Origin: Candidatus Lambdaproteobacteria bacterium | Lineage (GTDB): Bacteria; SAR324; JACQKK01 | Length of the DNA stretch: 39,918 bases | Reading direction: 5' to 3' | Assembly: GCA_016199125.1 (NCBI GenBank) | Contig: JACQHH010000120.1 | Location: 1 to 39,918, forward strand | Shown here: positions 22,981 through 31,280 of the stretch, piece by piece | Position numbering within the stretch: the stretch's first letter is position 1 | Layout of the letters: the number at the start of each line of letters is the position of its first letter | The notes under the pieces: model-generated | Seen by the model: only the letters and a program-made list of their open reading frames with translations | Told to the model about the DNA's origin: nothing | The model's database searches: none | Translations under genes and position numbers: made by a program

Positions 22981-24573
22981 ATGACGCGACTGTTCCGTGA
23001 CCACCGGCCCTTGGCCCTGCTGGTGTTGGTGGCCGCGGCAGCGCACCTGGTGCTGATCGCCGTGCCGCCGCTGAACGGCGACGAGGCCTTCTACTGGGAA
23101 TGGTCGCGCAACCTGGCACCCGGCTACTACACGCACCCGCCCATGACCGCCTGGGTCATCGCGCTGGTGACCGCCGTGCTGGGCACCTCCAAGCTCACGT
23201 TGCGCCTGACGTCGTTGTTGCTGCACCTGGGCACGCTGCTGCTCGTGTACCGTATGGCGCTGGACGCGACGCGCTCGCGGCGCATCGCCTTCACGGCCGC
23301 CACGCTCTATGCCGTGATGCCCGTGTCGGTGCTGCTGGGCACCCTCATCACCACCGATTGCAGCCTGATCTTCTTCTGGACCGCGGCCAGCTATGCCACC
23401 AAACTGGCCCTGGTCGACGGGCGGCGCGGGGCCTGGTGGTGGGCTGGCGCCGCCGCCGGCGGAGCCCTGCTGACCAAGTTCTTCTCCCTGCTGTTCTTTC
23501 CGGGCGTGTTCCTGTTCGTGGTGCTGGGGGCGCGCTACCGGCGCGTGCTGCTGGACTGGCGGCCCTATGCGGCCTTCGCCCTGGCGTTGCTGCTGTTCAG
23601 CCCGTTCATCTACTGGAACGCCACGCATCACTGGTACACCTTCCAGTTCAACCTGGTGGCGCGCAACCGCAACGAGGGCTTCAGCCTGCTCAAGCCGGTG
23701 GTGTATCTCGCGGGTCAGGCCATCGCCGCATCGCCCGTGCTGTTGCCCCTGCTGCTGGCGGCGTTGTGGCGCTATGTGCCGGGCAGCCTGCGTACGTCGG
23801 CGCCCGCGGCCGCCGACGAACCGGCGCGCCAACAGGCCGATGGGCTGCGCTTTTACGGCACCGTGGCCGACACGCCCATGGCCGTGTTCCTGCTGCAGTC
23901 ATTCATGGTGGAAGTGGGCGCCCATTGGATCGCGGTGATCTATCCGCTGGGGGCGGTGCTGATCGCCGCCTGGCTGCACCAGGTGGGCACGCCCCAGGCG
24001 GCCGAACGCATCGTGCACGCCCGGGCCTACTGGGCCGGCTTGGCCGGGGCGGCGCTGGTGGGCCTGCCCATCGCCGCGCTCATGCTATTCCCCACGCTGC
24101 TGCCGGCACGCTATCTGTACATCGATCCAGCGCGACCGGCCCAGCACGAGATCAACAACTACTTCGGCTGGCGCGAAGTGGGGCGGCACATTGCCGCCCT
24201 GCGCGAGCAGTATGGCGGGGCCCCCGCCGGATTTTTTCTCTCCACCACGGACTACAGCATCGGCAGCATGCTGGACTTCTACACACCGGGCCATGCCGAA
24301 TTCACGCTGATCGGCTATGGCGAGAAGGAATTCCACGGCAAGGAATTCCTCTATTGGCGCAATCCGTTGAAAACGCCCGGGGCCGACACCCTGTTCGTCT
24401 CCGATGTGGCGCCACCCGAGGGCCAGCCCCACCGCATCGCCCCCTATTTCAAGTCGGTGCAGCAGTTGCCGCCGCTGATCGTGCGCGACGGCCAGGGCCG
24501 CATCCTGCGCATCTTCTATTTCGCCTTGGGCCGCCATTACCTGGGCAACGAGCCCGACCGCCTGCCCAGGTAG
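22981..24573 (+). CDS. GT83/ArnT-like membrane glycosyltransferase
   Basis: This 530-residue GT-C-fold protein has about 11-13 membrane helices. The first periplasmic loop holds the acidic catalytic motif PPLNGDEAFYWEWSRNLAPG followed by YYTHPPMTAW. The D-E-x-x-Y-x-x-x and H-P-P elements are typical of ArnT and protein-mannosyltransferase-like enzymes that use polyprenyl-phosphate sugars. A soluble C-terminal domain of about 130 residues follows. It should transfer a sugar from an undecaprenyl- or decaprenyl-phosphate donor to an acceptor on the periplasmic side. The ATG at 22981 has a weak ribosome site; an in-frame ATG at 22893 is possible. Its position beside the UbiA/GMC/SDR set suggests it uses the donor made there (inference). 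Confidence 0.85.
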   Translation: MTRLFRDHRPLALLVLVAAAAHLVLIAVPPLNGDEAFYWEWSRNLAPGYYTHPPMTAWVIALVTAVLGTSKLTLRLTSLLLHLGTLLLVYRMALDATRSRRIAFTAATLYAVMPVSVLLGTLITTDCSLIFFWTAASYATKLALVDGRRGAWWWAGAAAGGALLTKFFSLLFFPGVFLFVVLGARYRRVLLDWRPYAAFALALLLFSPFIYWNATHHWYTFQFNLVARNRNEGFSLLKPVVYLAGQAIAASPVLLPLLLAALWRYVPGSLRTSAPAAADEPARQQADGLRFYGTVADTPMAVFLLQSFMVEVGAHWIAVIYPLGAVLIAAWLHQVGTPQAAERIVHARAYWAGLAGAALVGLPIAALMLFPTLLPARYLYIDPARPAQHEINNYFGWREVGRHIAALREQYGGAPAGFFLSTTDYSIGSMLDFYTPGHAEFTLIGYGEKEFHGKEFLYWRNPLKTPGADTLFVSDVAPPEGQPHRIAPYFKSVQQLPPLIVRDGQGRILRIFYFALGRHYLGNEPDRLPR

Positions 24574-24929
24574 TCCCGTCCCTTGGTCCGCGCACGCACC
24601 GTACACGCTACCCTGATGCACCTCTCGGCGCGGCGTGAATCCTGCCCGGCGGAGCCACAATGCCCCCCATTTTGCTCCGCTCGCGGCAGCCGGCCTCCCA
24701 ACACCGCGTGACCTGCTCACTGTCCTACCGGCGCAAGGGGTATTTATTGAAACTATGCAACGTGGTACCACCACAGCATCCTGGTCCTGTGTGACAGTCG
24801 CCGAGTCGGGGAACGCAGCACGCCGGTAGCGCGACTCGGCTTGCGCGCCGCGCCAGCGCCCGCCTCGCGAGGTGCGGCAGGGGCGGTGAGCCCGTGCGCG
24901 TTTCTGCGGAATGGCCGAAGGAGACTGCC
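24574..24929. other. Gene-free interval before the MBL-fold gene
   Basis: About 356 bases with no supported gene; a 64-codon frame at 24635 has shadow-like composition. An AT-richer island at 24738-24760 contains TATTTATTGAAA. TTGAAA (24747-24752) could be a -35, but the -10 is poor. A perfect palindrome GTGGTACCAC sits at 24762-24771, a possible regulator site for the MBL gene. No hairpin with a T run is visible after the glycosyltransferase stop. Confidence 0.35.
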
Positions 24930-25796
24930 TTGGAGGTCAAAGCCTTTTTCGACAAGACCACCTCGACACTGACCTACGTGGTCTACGAGGCCCACTCGCG
25001 TGACGCGGTGGTCATCGATCCGGTGTTGGACTACGACCCGGGGGTCTCGGCCACGGCCACCACCGCGGCCGACGCCGTGACGGCGTTCCTGCGCGCGGAG
25101 GCGCTGACTCTGCACTACATTCTGGAAACCCACTGCCACGCCGATCACATGACCGGGGCGCAGGTGCTGCGGGAGCGTTTTCCCGCGGCGCGCACGGCCA
25201 TCGGCGCGCGCATCGTGGAGGTGCAACGCACCTTCAAGCCCTTGCTGGCACTGCCGGCGGATTTTCCCACCGACGGCAGCCAGTTCGACCGCCTGCTGGA
25301 CGACGGGGAGGTGCTGCGGGTCGGAACGTTGGCCGTCGAGACGCTGGCCACGCCCGGGCACACGCCGGCGGATGTGACCTATCGCATCGGCGACGCTGTG
25401 TTCGCAGGCGACGCGCTGTTCATTCCGGATTCCGGGACGGGGCGCTGCGACTTCCCTCACGGCAGCGCGCGGGAGCAGTACCGCTCCATTACGCGCCGGC
25501 TGTATGCCTTGCCGGACGATACGCGGGTGTTCGTGGGCCACGACTACCAGCCCGGTGGCCGGGCCTTGCGCTATGCGTCCACCATCGGGGAGGAAAAGGC
25601 CGACAACGTGCTGCTTCCCGCCGACCGCGGCGAGGAGGACTTCGTCGCCGCCCGCACGGCGCGCGACGCCACGCTGAGCTTTCCCAAGCTGCTGTTTCAG
25701 AGCGTGCAGGTGAACCTGGCCGCCGGGCGCCTGCCCCGCCCCAGCCCCCAGGGCCCCTGCGTGCTGCAGATCCCCGTCAACCTGGCGCTGGGCTAG
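24930..25796 (+). CDS. MBL-fold hydrolase, persulfide-dioxygenase/Blh-like
   Basis: This 288-residue metallo-beta-lactamase-fold protein has the metal motif H68-C-H70-A-D-H73 in ETHCHADHMTG, H144 in ATPGHTPAD, D161 in FAGDALF and H204 in FVGHDYQPGGR. This pattern, including GHDY and TGRCDF, matches ETHE1-type persulfide dioxygenases and the Blh proteins of the sulfide-responsive BigR operons, where one iron is bound by His-His-Asp. The start was taken as TTG at 24930 because AAGGAG lies six bases upstream and the N terminus (EVKAFFDKTTSTLTYVVYE) then matches family practice; the GTG at 24894 has no such site. It is expected to oxidise glutathione persulfide to sulfite. No rhodanese or BigR gene is adjacent. 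Confidence 0.88.
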   Translation: MEVKAFFDKTTSTLTYVVYEAHSRDAVVIDPVLDYDPGVSATATTAADAVTAFLRAEALTLHYILETHCHADHMTGAQVLRERFPAARTAIGARIVEVQRTFKPLLALPADFPTDGSQFDRLLDDGEVLRVGTLAVETLATPGHTPADVTYRIGDAVFAGDALFIPDSGTGRCDFPHGSAREQYRSITRRLYALPDDTRVFVGHDYQPGGRALRYASTIGEEKADNVLLPADRGEEDFVAARTARDATLSFPKLLFQSVQVNLAAGRLPRPSPQGPCVLQIPVNLALG

Positions 25797-25871
25797 CCTG
25801 AGCGGCGGATACCCGCCCGCCGGCACGCGCCGGAATGCCGACGCCGCGTGCCGAGGCAGGCCGGCGTTTCC

Positions 25872-26333
25872 CTAGGCCACCTCGCCGGCCTGCGGACGCT
25901 TCTTCACCAGGTACACGTGCTCCCCGTCCAGCACCATTTCGTCGCGCTGGTTGTGGATCGTCACGCGCACCTTGAGCACGCCGGCCGTGCGCTTGGGGAT
26001 CAGGTCGGTGATCATCAGCTTGGGATAAAGCGTGTCGCCGATGAACACCGGCGCCAGGAACTTGGCCGAAAATTCCAGGAAGCCGATGATGCACTCATAG
26101 GTCTGCGGCGAGAGCGTCGAGGCGCCCATGGCCGTCTGGCAGGCGTTCAGCAGGCCATGGGCCAGCTTTTCCGGATAGCCGCGCGACTTGCAGTACTCCA
26201 GGTCGTAGTGAATGGGGTGATTGTCGCCGGTCAGGCCCACGAACATCTGGTTGTGTCCGTCGGTGATGGTGCGTGCGGGGCTTTCATACGTCTTCCCGAT
26301 CTCAAAGTCCTCGAAATAGAGTTGGGGCAGCAT
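25872..26333 (-). CDS. MaoC-family (R)-specific enoyl-CoA hydratase-like protein
   Basis: This 153-residue single hot-dog-domain protein, MLPQLYFEDFEIGKTYESPA onward, has the hydratase motif FVGLTGDNHPIHYDLEYC with the catalytic Asp/His, and AHGLLNACQTAMGA. AAGGAGA precedes the ATG at 26333. Members hydrate trans-2-enoyl-CoA to (R)-3-hydroxyacyl-CoA or act on mesaconyl- or crotonyl-like thioesters. The gene is divergent from the DsbA-fold isomerase gene and shares a control region with it. A two-domain relative is encoded at 34241-35101. Confidence 0.88.
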   Translation of the reverse strand: MLPQLYFEDFEIGKTYESPARTITDGHNQMFVGLTGDNHPIHYDLEYCKSRGYPEKLAHGLLNACQTAMGASTLSPQTYECIIGFLEFSAKFLAPVFIGDTLYPKLMITDLIPKRTAGVLKVRVTIHNQRDEMVLDGEHVYLVKKRPQAGEVA

Positions 26334-26470
26334 GTGGGGTTCTCCTTGTCGAATGGGTGTCACGGAACGTGGTGCGCCGTCCGGCCGGCATCCACTGATC
26401 GCGGCGTGGGTACACTCCGCTGCTCCCAGGCCGCGGCAGCGGGCCGCGCAATGCGGGCGGCACCGACATC

Positions 26471-26500
26471 TGGACGACGACGGCTCGGCTCCTATATAAC
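26471..26500 (+). promoter_or_regulatory. Candidate promoter for the isomerase gene
   Basis: TGGACG (26471-26476), an 18-base spacer and TATAAC (26495-26500) lie within an AT-richer patch (cctatataacgtagac) about 130 bases upstream of the start at 26630. The same patch read in reverse gives TTATAT, so it may serve the divergent MaoC gene as well. Confidence 0.4.
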
Positions 26501-26629
26501 GTAGACATTGCACGTCATGCGACCTCGATTTTTACGCTGCACAGGCGGAGAGGTTGCACCCCGTTCCGACCCATCACCCCAGGCCCCGCCGCGCCCGTGC
26601 GGGTACCGCCCTGACCAGGACGCCGTACG

Positions 26630-27250
26630 ATGCCCCGCGTAGAATTCTTCTTCGACTGCTCCAGCCCGTGGACGTACCTGGCCTTCGACCGCATCGAGGC
26701 GCTGTGCCGCGAGGAAGGCGCGGAGCTGATCTGGAAGCCCATCCTGGTGGGGGGCGTGTTCAACGCGGTGAACCAGGAGCTGTATGAATTGCGCGCGCAC
26801 CAGAATCCGCGCAAGGAAAAGTACTACAATCACAAGGACTTGCAGGACTGGGCGCGGTTCTACGGGCTGCGCATCAACTTCATGCCCTCGGTGTTTCCCG
26901 TGAACAGCGTGAAGGCCATGCGCGGCGCGTTCGTGGCCGACGAGCGGGGTAAGCTGCCGGCTTATGCAAGGCGGGTGTTCGAGGCGTACTGGGGCGAAGA
27001 CCAGGACATCTCCCAGGACGAGGTGCTGGGGCGCATCGTGGAACGCGTGGGGCTGCGGCGCGCGGAATTCTTCGACAAGATTGCCAGCGCCACGTACAAG
27101 AACATGCTGCGCGATACCACGCAAGATCTGATCGACCGGCAAGGCTTCGGCTCACCGACCATGTTTGTGGATGGCGCCGACATGTACTTCGGCAATGACC
27201 GCCTGCCCCTGGTGCGCGAGGCCATCCGCCGGGCGCGCCAGGCCTCGTGA
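26630..27250 (+). CDS. 2-hydroxychromene-2-carboxylate isomerase-like DsbA-fold protein
   Basis: This 206-residue protein has a thioredoxin/DsbA fold. The active-site region VEFFFDCSSPWTYLAFDRIE carries Ser-Pro-Trp in place of the C-x-x-C redox pair, as in kappa-class glutathione transferases and 2-hydroxychromene-2-carboxylate isomerases. The cis-proline segment GSPTMFVDGADMYFGNDRL (G-x-P-T, F-G-x-D-R-L) is equally typical. Those enzymes use glutathione to isomerise ring-opened intermediates of naphthalene-like aromatic degradation. AGGA lies before the ATG at 26630. No naphthalene dioxygenase genes are present, so the substrate may differ. Confidence 0.88.
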   Translation: MPRVEFFFDCSSPWTYLAFDRIEALCREEGAELIWKPILVGGVFNAVNQELYELRAHQNPRKEKYYNHKDLQDWARFYGLRINFMPSVFPVNSVKAMRGAFVADERGKLPAYARRVFEAYWGEDQDISQDEVLGRIVERVGLRRAEFFDKIASATYKNMLRDTTQDLIDRQGFGSPTMFVDGADMYFGNDRLPLVREAIRRARQAS

Positions 27251-27334
27251 CGTCCGCTCCAGGGAAATCCCCGGAGCCGGCCGCTGCCCGCGCCGCGCGC
27301 CGGAGCCCCGACCCATCGCAAGCAAGGACGACCC

Positions 27335-27673
27335 ATGGCATGGGAAAAGATTCACCAGACCAAGGACGACCTGGTGCACACCTCGCGCTGGGAGGATGAG
27401 AAGGGCTGGTACTACAAGGTGGAGATTGGCCCCCCGGACCGCACCCGCACCGCGCGCACGGTGTACGTGGAAGATCCGCTGCACGCGGGCAAGAACGCGC
27501 GCTTCCAGTGGCGGCGCCACTCGGACCGCATCTGGGCCGCGCGCGTGCACGGGGGCGAGCTGCACCGCAGCGGCGTGGGCGCGGCCTTCAAGCTGAAATT
27601 CGCGCACGGCAACGCAGCGCAGGCCCAACCCGGCACGCGCAGACGCGGCCAGCGCACTCCGAGCGACCCTTGA
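27335..27673 (+). CDS. Small hypothetical protein, basic C terminus
   Basis: This 112-residue protein begins MAWEKIHQTKDDLVHTSRWE and is rich in Trp, Arg and Lys in its first 90 residues, with a probably disordered basic tail. AAGGA lies six bases before the ATG and composition looks coding. I do not recognise the family; no signal peptide, membrane helix or metal motif is visible. It follows the isomerase gene by 84 bases on the same strand and may be cotranscribed. Confidence 0.65.
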   Translation: MAWEKIHQTKDDLVHTSRWEDEKGWYYKVEIGPPDRTRTARTVYVEDPLHAGKNARFQWRRHSDRIWAARVHGGELHRSGVGAAFKLKFAHGNAAQAQPGTRRRGQRTPSDP

Positions 27674-27739
27674 GCAATCGCCCGCGTCGGCGCGCAGCGT
27701 GAAGGGCTGCCGCGACAGCCCGGAGGATCGGCGGCGCCC

Positions 27740-28756
27740 CTACAGCCCAAGCTGCACCTTGCACTGGGCCGAGGGCTTCTTCAGGGCCTCGAAGACCTGG
27801 GCAAAGCGGTCGAAGCCCACCACCTCGGTGATCATGGCCTGCGGCGCGATGCGCTGCGCGCCCAGCATGTCCAGGATGAACCGGAAATCCTGCCGCCTGT
27901 AGTAATAGCAGAAGCTGAGCTGCAGCTCCTTGACGATAGCCCGCAGCGGCGTGAACGTGTCCGGGTGCATGCACACGCCGATGACCACGATGCGCCCGTT
28001 GGTGCCGGCGATGCGCAGACATTCGTCGAGCACGCCGGGCAGGCCCACACATTCGAAGATCACATCGGGCGGCGTGCCAGTCATGGCTTTGAAGGCATGG
28101 CGTACATCGGCCTGGGAGGCATCGATGCCGCCCGTGGCGCCGAAGCGCGCGGCCAGCTCCAGCCGCCCGGCGGCGCGCTCGCTGACCACCACGTGCCGCG
28201 CGCCGAAGAAGCGCGCCCAGAGGGCGGTGGCCAGGCCGATGGGTCCGGCCCCGATCACCAGTACGTTTTCGCCCCGTTGCAGGCCGGCCCGGTTGACCCC
28301 GTGCAGACCCACCGCCAGCGGCTCCACGATGGCCCCGGTGGGAAAATCCACCGCCTCCGGCAGGCGCAGGGTCTCGTGGGCACTCACGCGCACGAACTCG
28401 GCATAGCTGCCGGGCGAGCCGCCCACCCCGATGTCCTTGAAGGCCTCGCAGTGTACCCCGTCGCCGCTGAGGCAGGCGGCGCAGCGACCGCAGCAGAGCA
28501 GGGGCATGGCGCACACGCGCTCGCCCTCGTGCCAACCGGCGGCGTTGCGCCCCACGGCCACCACCTCCCCGGCGAACTCGTGGCCCATCACCGTGCCCTT
28601 GGGCACCCCGCCCTCGCGCTCCACCAGGTGCAGGTCGGAGCCGCAGATGCCCGCATTGCGTACGCGCAGCACCAGCTCCTCCGGCCCCGGCGCCGGGTCG
28701 GGCACGGTTTCGATGCTCAGGGGCCGCCCCTTCTCGTGAAATACCGCTGCTTTCAT
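27740..28756 (-). CDS. Zinc-dependent alcohol/polyol dehydrogenase (MDR family)
   Basis: This 338-residue protein has the catalytic-zinc motifs GICGSDLH and GHEFAGEVVAVG, four structural-zinc cysteines in LLCCGRCAACLSGDGVHC, the Rossmann motif VLVIGAGPIGLATALWA, and the substrate-domain tail. This matches threonine, sorbitol or butanediol dehydrogenase-like enzymes oxidising a secondary alcohol with NAD(P). GGGAG lies upstream of the ATG at 28756, and a good promoter at 28865-28894 drives it. It is divergent from the M81 peptidase gene. Substrate unknown. Confidence 0.92.
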   Translation of the reverse strand: MKAAVFHEKGRPLSIETVPDPAPGPEELVLRVRNAGICGSDLHLVEREGGVPKGTVMGHEFAGEVVAVGRNAAGWHEGERVCAMPLLCCGRCAACLSGDGVHCEAFKDIGVGGSPGSYAEFVRVSAHETLRLPEAVDFPTGAIVEPLAVGLHGVNRAGLQRGENVLVIGAGPIGLATALWARFFGARHVVVSERAAGRLELAARFGATGGIDASQADVRHAFKAMTGTPPDVIFECVGLPGVLDECLRIAGTNGRIVVIGVCMHPDTFTPLRAIVKELQLSFCYYYRRQDFRFILDMLGAQRIAPQAMITEVVGFDRFAQVFEALKKPSAQCKVQLGL

Positions 28757-28864
28757 GCTTCGCTCCCGCTGCCGGCAGCCGGGCTGCCGAAGATGTGTGC
28801 TGCGCGCGCCGTGCGTGCCTCTGTCCCAGGGCTCCGCCGCGACGCATCCGCGCCGACGATGCGG

Positions 28865-28894
28865 AGTATAGCGGGATTCGCGCCCGCGGGACAA
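28865..28894 (-). promoter_or_regulatory. Promoter of the zinc alcohol dehydrogenase gene
   Basis: On the minus strand TTGTCC (28894-28889), an 18-base spacer and TATACT (28870-28865) give a strong sigma-70-like promoter with a leader of about 100 bases. Confidence 0.5.
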
Positions 28895-28948
28895 ACCCGT
28901 CACACCTCCGGCGCCTCGCCTGGGCATGGTGACGCCTGAGTGCCTGGC

Positions 28949-28978
28949 TTGGCAAAGACAGCCCCGGCGGGCTATGCA
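28949..28978 (+). promoter_or_regulatory. Candidate promoter of the M81 peptidase gene
   Basis: TTGGCA (28949-28954), an 18-base spacer and TATGCA (28973-28978) lie about 70 bases upstream of the start at 29048. The -35 matches five of six consensus bases; the -10 is weak. Confidence 0.35.
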
Positions 28979-29047
28979 AGGCAATGAGATGGCTCTTGCC
29001 GCCCCGACGGATCCCGCCTGCCTGACCGCCCTTCATGGAGCCGACCC

Positions 29048-30529
29048 ATGCACCTGCTGATCGCCATGCTCAAGCATGAGACCAACACCTTCTCGCCCCT
29101 GCGCACGGACCTGACGCGCTTCGGGCAGCGCGCGCTGTATTACGGCGACGAGGCGCGGCGGGCCTTCGCGGGCACCAGCACGGCCATGGGCGCGTTCCTG
29201 GAGCTGGCGGCCGAGGCCCACGCGGAGACCGTGACGCCCGTGGCGGCCGATGCCATGCCCAGCGGCGCGGTGGACGCGGATGCGTATGAGCATCTCAGCG
29301 AGACCATCCTCAAGGCGGTGCGCCGTGGCTGCGATGCGCTGCTGCTCGATCTGCACGGCGCCATGGTGGCGCAGGGCGCCCCGGACGGCGAGGGCACGCT
29401 GCTGCGGCGCATCCGCGACATCGCTCCGGAGGTGCCCATCGCCGTAACGCTGGACATGCACGCCAACCTCACGGACGAAATGGTGCGCCATTGCAACATC
29501 ATCACCGGCTACAAGACCTATCCCCACGTGGACCCCTACGACGTGGCGCTGCAAGGCGGGCGCATCCTGCTGCGCATGCTGCGCGGCGAGGTGCGGCCCG
29601 TGATGACCTGGGGCGCGTTGCCCCTGCTGGCCCAGACGCTGCGCATGGGCACCGACGACGAGCCCATGGGCACGCTGGCCTCCCTGTCGCGGCAGATGGA
29701 ACGGGAACCCGTGCTCGCGGCTACGGTGTTCGGCGGCTTTCCCATGGCCGACTTTGCCCAGGCCGGGGTCTCGGCCGTAGTGGTCACGGACAACGATCCG
29801 CTGGCGGCCGCCCGGGTGCGTGACGCGCTGTTGGATGCGGCCTGGGCCGCCCGGGACGAGTTCATCTATCGCGGAGAGCCCCTGCACCAGGCCGTGGCGC
29901 GCGCCAAGGGACTCAAGCAGGGGCCCGTGATCCTGCTGGATCATGCCGACAACTGCGCCTCGGGCGGCACGCAGGATGTGATGACCGTGCTGGCCGAGGT
30001 GCTCAGCCAGGGCCTGCAGGACGTGGCCGTGGGCGGCATCTGGGATCCGGCGGCGGTCAAACAGATGGCCGCCGCGGGCGTGGGCGCCCAGGTGACCCTC
30101 GATCTGGGTGGCAAGACGGACATGCCCAGCATCGGCCGCAAGGGCGAGTCGCTGCGGGTCACCGGGCGCGTGCGTGCGCTGACCGATGGCGAGTACATCA
30201 TCACCGGGCCCATGAAGACCGGCGTGCGCACCAGCATGGGCCCCAGCGCCGTGCTGGACACGGGCCCTGTGCAGATCGTGGTCATCTCCTACCACCACGA
30301 GCCCTGGGACCTGGGCCTGTTCACCAGCGTGGGCATCGACCCGCGGACCAAGCACTACCTGCTGCTCAAGTCGCGCATCCACTACCGGGCTGGCTTCGCG
30401 CCCATCGCGCGGCACACCGTGCTTTGCGACGGCATCGGCGTGACGTCCTCGGACAATGCCCTGTTCCGTTACGAGCGGGTGCGGCGGCCCATCTACCCCC
30501 TGGATGCGGTCACGCGGCCGCGCGGCTAA
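29048..30529 (+). CDS. M81-family metallopeptidase (microcystinase C/MlrC-like)
   Basis: This 493-residue protein begins with the family signature MLKHETNTFSPL. It has LLLDLHGAMVAQGAPDGEG, VTLDMHANLTDEMV and GYKTYPHVDPYD, and the C-terminal block with LLDHADNCASGGTQD. M81 proteins bind zinc through conserved Asp and His residues. The best known, MlrC, completes microcystin breakdown by cleaving the Adda-Glu bond of the linear peptide; most relatives occur in organisms that meet no microcystin and are thought to act on other modified dipeptides. No mlrA, mlrB or mlrD gene is nearby, so microcystin degradation should not be assumed. It is probably cytoplasmic; no signal peptide is seen. Confidence 0.9.
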   Translation: MHLLIAMLKHETNTFSPLRTDLTRFGQRALYYGDEARRAFAGTSTAMGAFLELAAEAHAETVTPVAADAMPSGAVDADAYEHLSETILKAVRRGCDALLLDLHGAMVAQGAPDGEGTLLRRIRDIAPEVPIAVTLDMHANLTDEMVRHCNIITGYKTYPHVDPYDVALQGGRILLRMLRGEVRPVMTWGALPLLAQTLRMGTDDEPMGTLASLSRQMEREPVLAATVFGGFPMADFAQAGVSAVVVTDNDPLAAARVRDALLDAAWAARDEFIYRGEPLHQAVARAKGLKQGPVILLDHADNCASGGTQDVMTVLAEVLSQGLQDVAVGGIWDPAAVKQMAAAGVGAQVTLDLGGKTDMPSIGRKGESLRVTGRVRALTDGEYIITGPMKTGVRTSMGPSAVLDTGPVQIVVISYHHEPWDLGLFTSVGIDPRTKHYLLLKSRIHYRAGFAPIARHTVLCDGIGVTSSDNALFRYERVRRPIYPLDAVTRPRG

Positions 30530-30712
30530 GGCCAGGCGAGCAAGCACCACGCGCGCGTCCGCAGCGGTCCACAAGCGCGCCGCGTCGTGCTAGGCTCGGG
30601 CACAGGAGCGCCGCTGCACGACGTCGCGTCCGCGTCCGACCGACGACGGCACGCAGCGCCAGACGGACACCCTGCGGCGCGCACGGGCCAGACTCATGGA
30701 GATAAGGCGGCT

Positions 30713-31207
30713 ATGGCAGCGACTGCGGAGGTGGGCATCCTGATGGGCTCGGATTCCGACCTGGGCACCATGCAGGAGGCCGCGGAGGCCCTGGACGAGT
30801 TCGGCATCGGCTACGAGATGCGGGTCATTTCCGCCCACCGCACGCCCGACCTGCTGGCAGACTATGCCGGCACGGCCCGCAAGCGCGGCCTGAAGACCAT
30901 CATCGCGGGGGCCGGCGGGGCCGCGCATCTGCCCGGGATCGTCGCGGCCTACACCACGCTGCCCGTGATCGGGGTGCCCATCCAGACGCGCGCCCTGGGC
31001 GGCGTGGATTCGCTGTACTCCATCGTGCAGATGCCGGCCGGCGTGCCCGTGGCCACGGTGGCCATCGGCAACGGACGCAACGCGGGCATCCTGGCGGCGC
31101 AGATTCTGGCCGTGGGCAATCGCTCCCTGCAGACCAAGCTGGAACGCTTCAAGCGCGCGCTGGCCAAGGCCTCCATCAAGAAGAACGAATCGCTGCCCAG
31201 GCCATGA
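30713..31207 (+). CDS. purE: N5-carboxyaminoimidazole ribonucleotide mutase PurE (class I)
   Basis: This 164-residue protein has the PurE signatures [44 protein letters not shown] and [17 protein letters not shown]. It converts N5-CAIR to CAIR in purine synthesis and forms an octamer. The pattern is that of the bacterial class I enzymes that work with PurK, but no purK follows, and the gene ends in an unusual basic/polar tail ([11 protein letters not shown]). GGAG lies 11 bases and AAGG six bases before the ATG at 30713. The upstream neighbour (M81 peptidase) is unrelated. Confidence 0.95.
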   Translation: MAATAEVGILMGSDSDLGTMQEAAEALDEFGIGYEMRVISAHRTPDLLADYAGTARKRGLKTIIAGAGGAAHLPGIVAAYTTLPVIGVPIQTRALGGVDSLYSIVQMPAGVPVATVAIGNGRNAGILAAQILAVGNRSLQTKLERFKRALAKASIKKNESLPRP

Positions 31208-31280
31208 CCGGCCATCGAGGGGAGGCGTTTGCGCGGCGCCCGCCCGGACGGCACTCCCTGCCGCGGGTGTCCGCGCCCGC

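Noticed and set aside
24635-24829. 64-codon plus-strand frame in the gap before the MBL gene
   Set aside because: No ribosome site and shadow-like composition. The region looks like control DNA.
29048-30529. Microcystin degradation locus
   Set aside because: Only an M81 protein is present. The other mlr genes are missing, and M81 proteins are common outside microcystin degraders.
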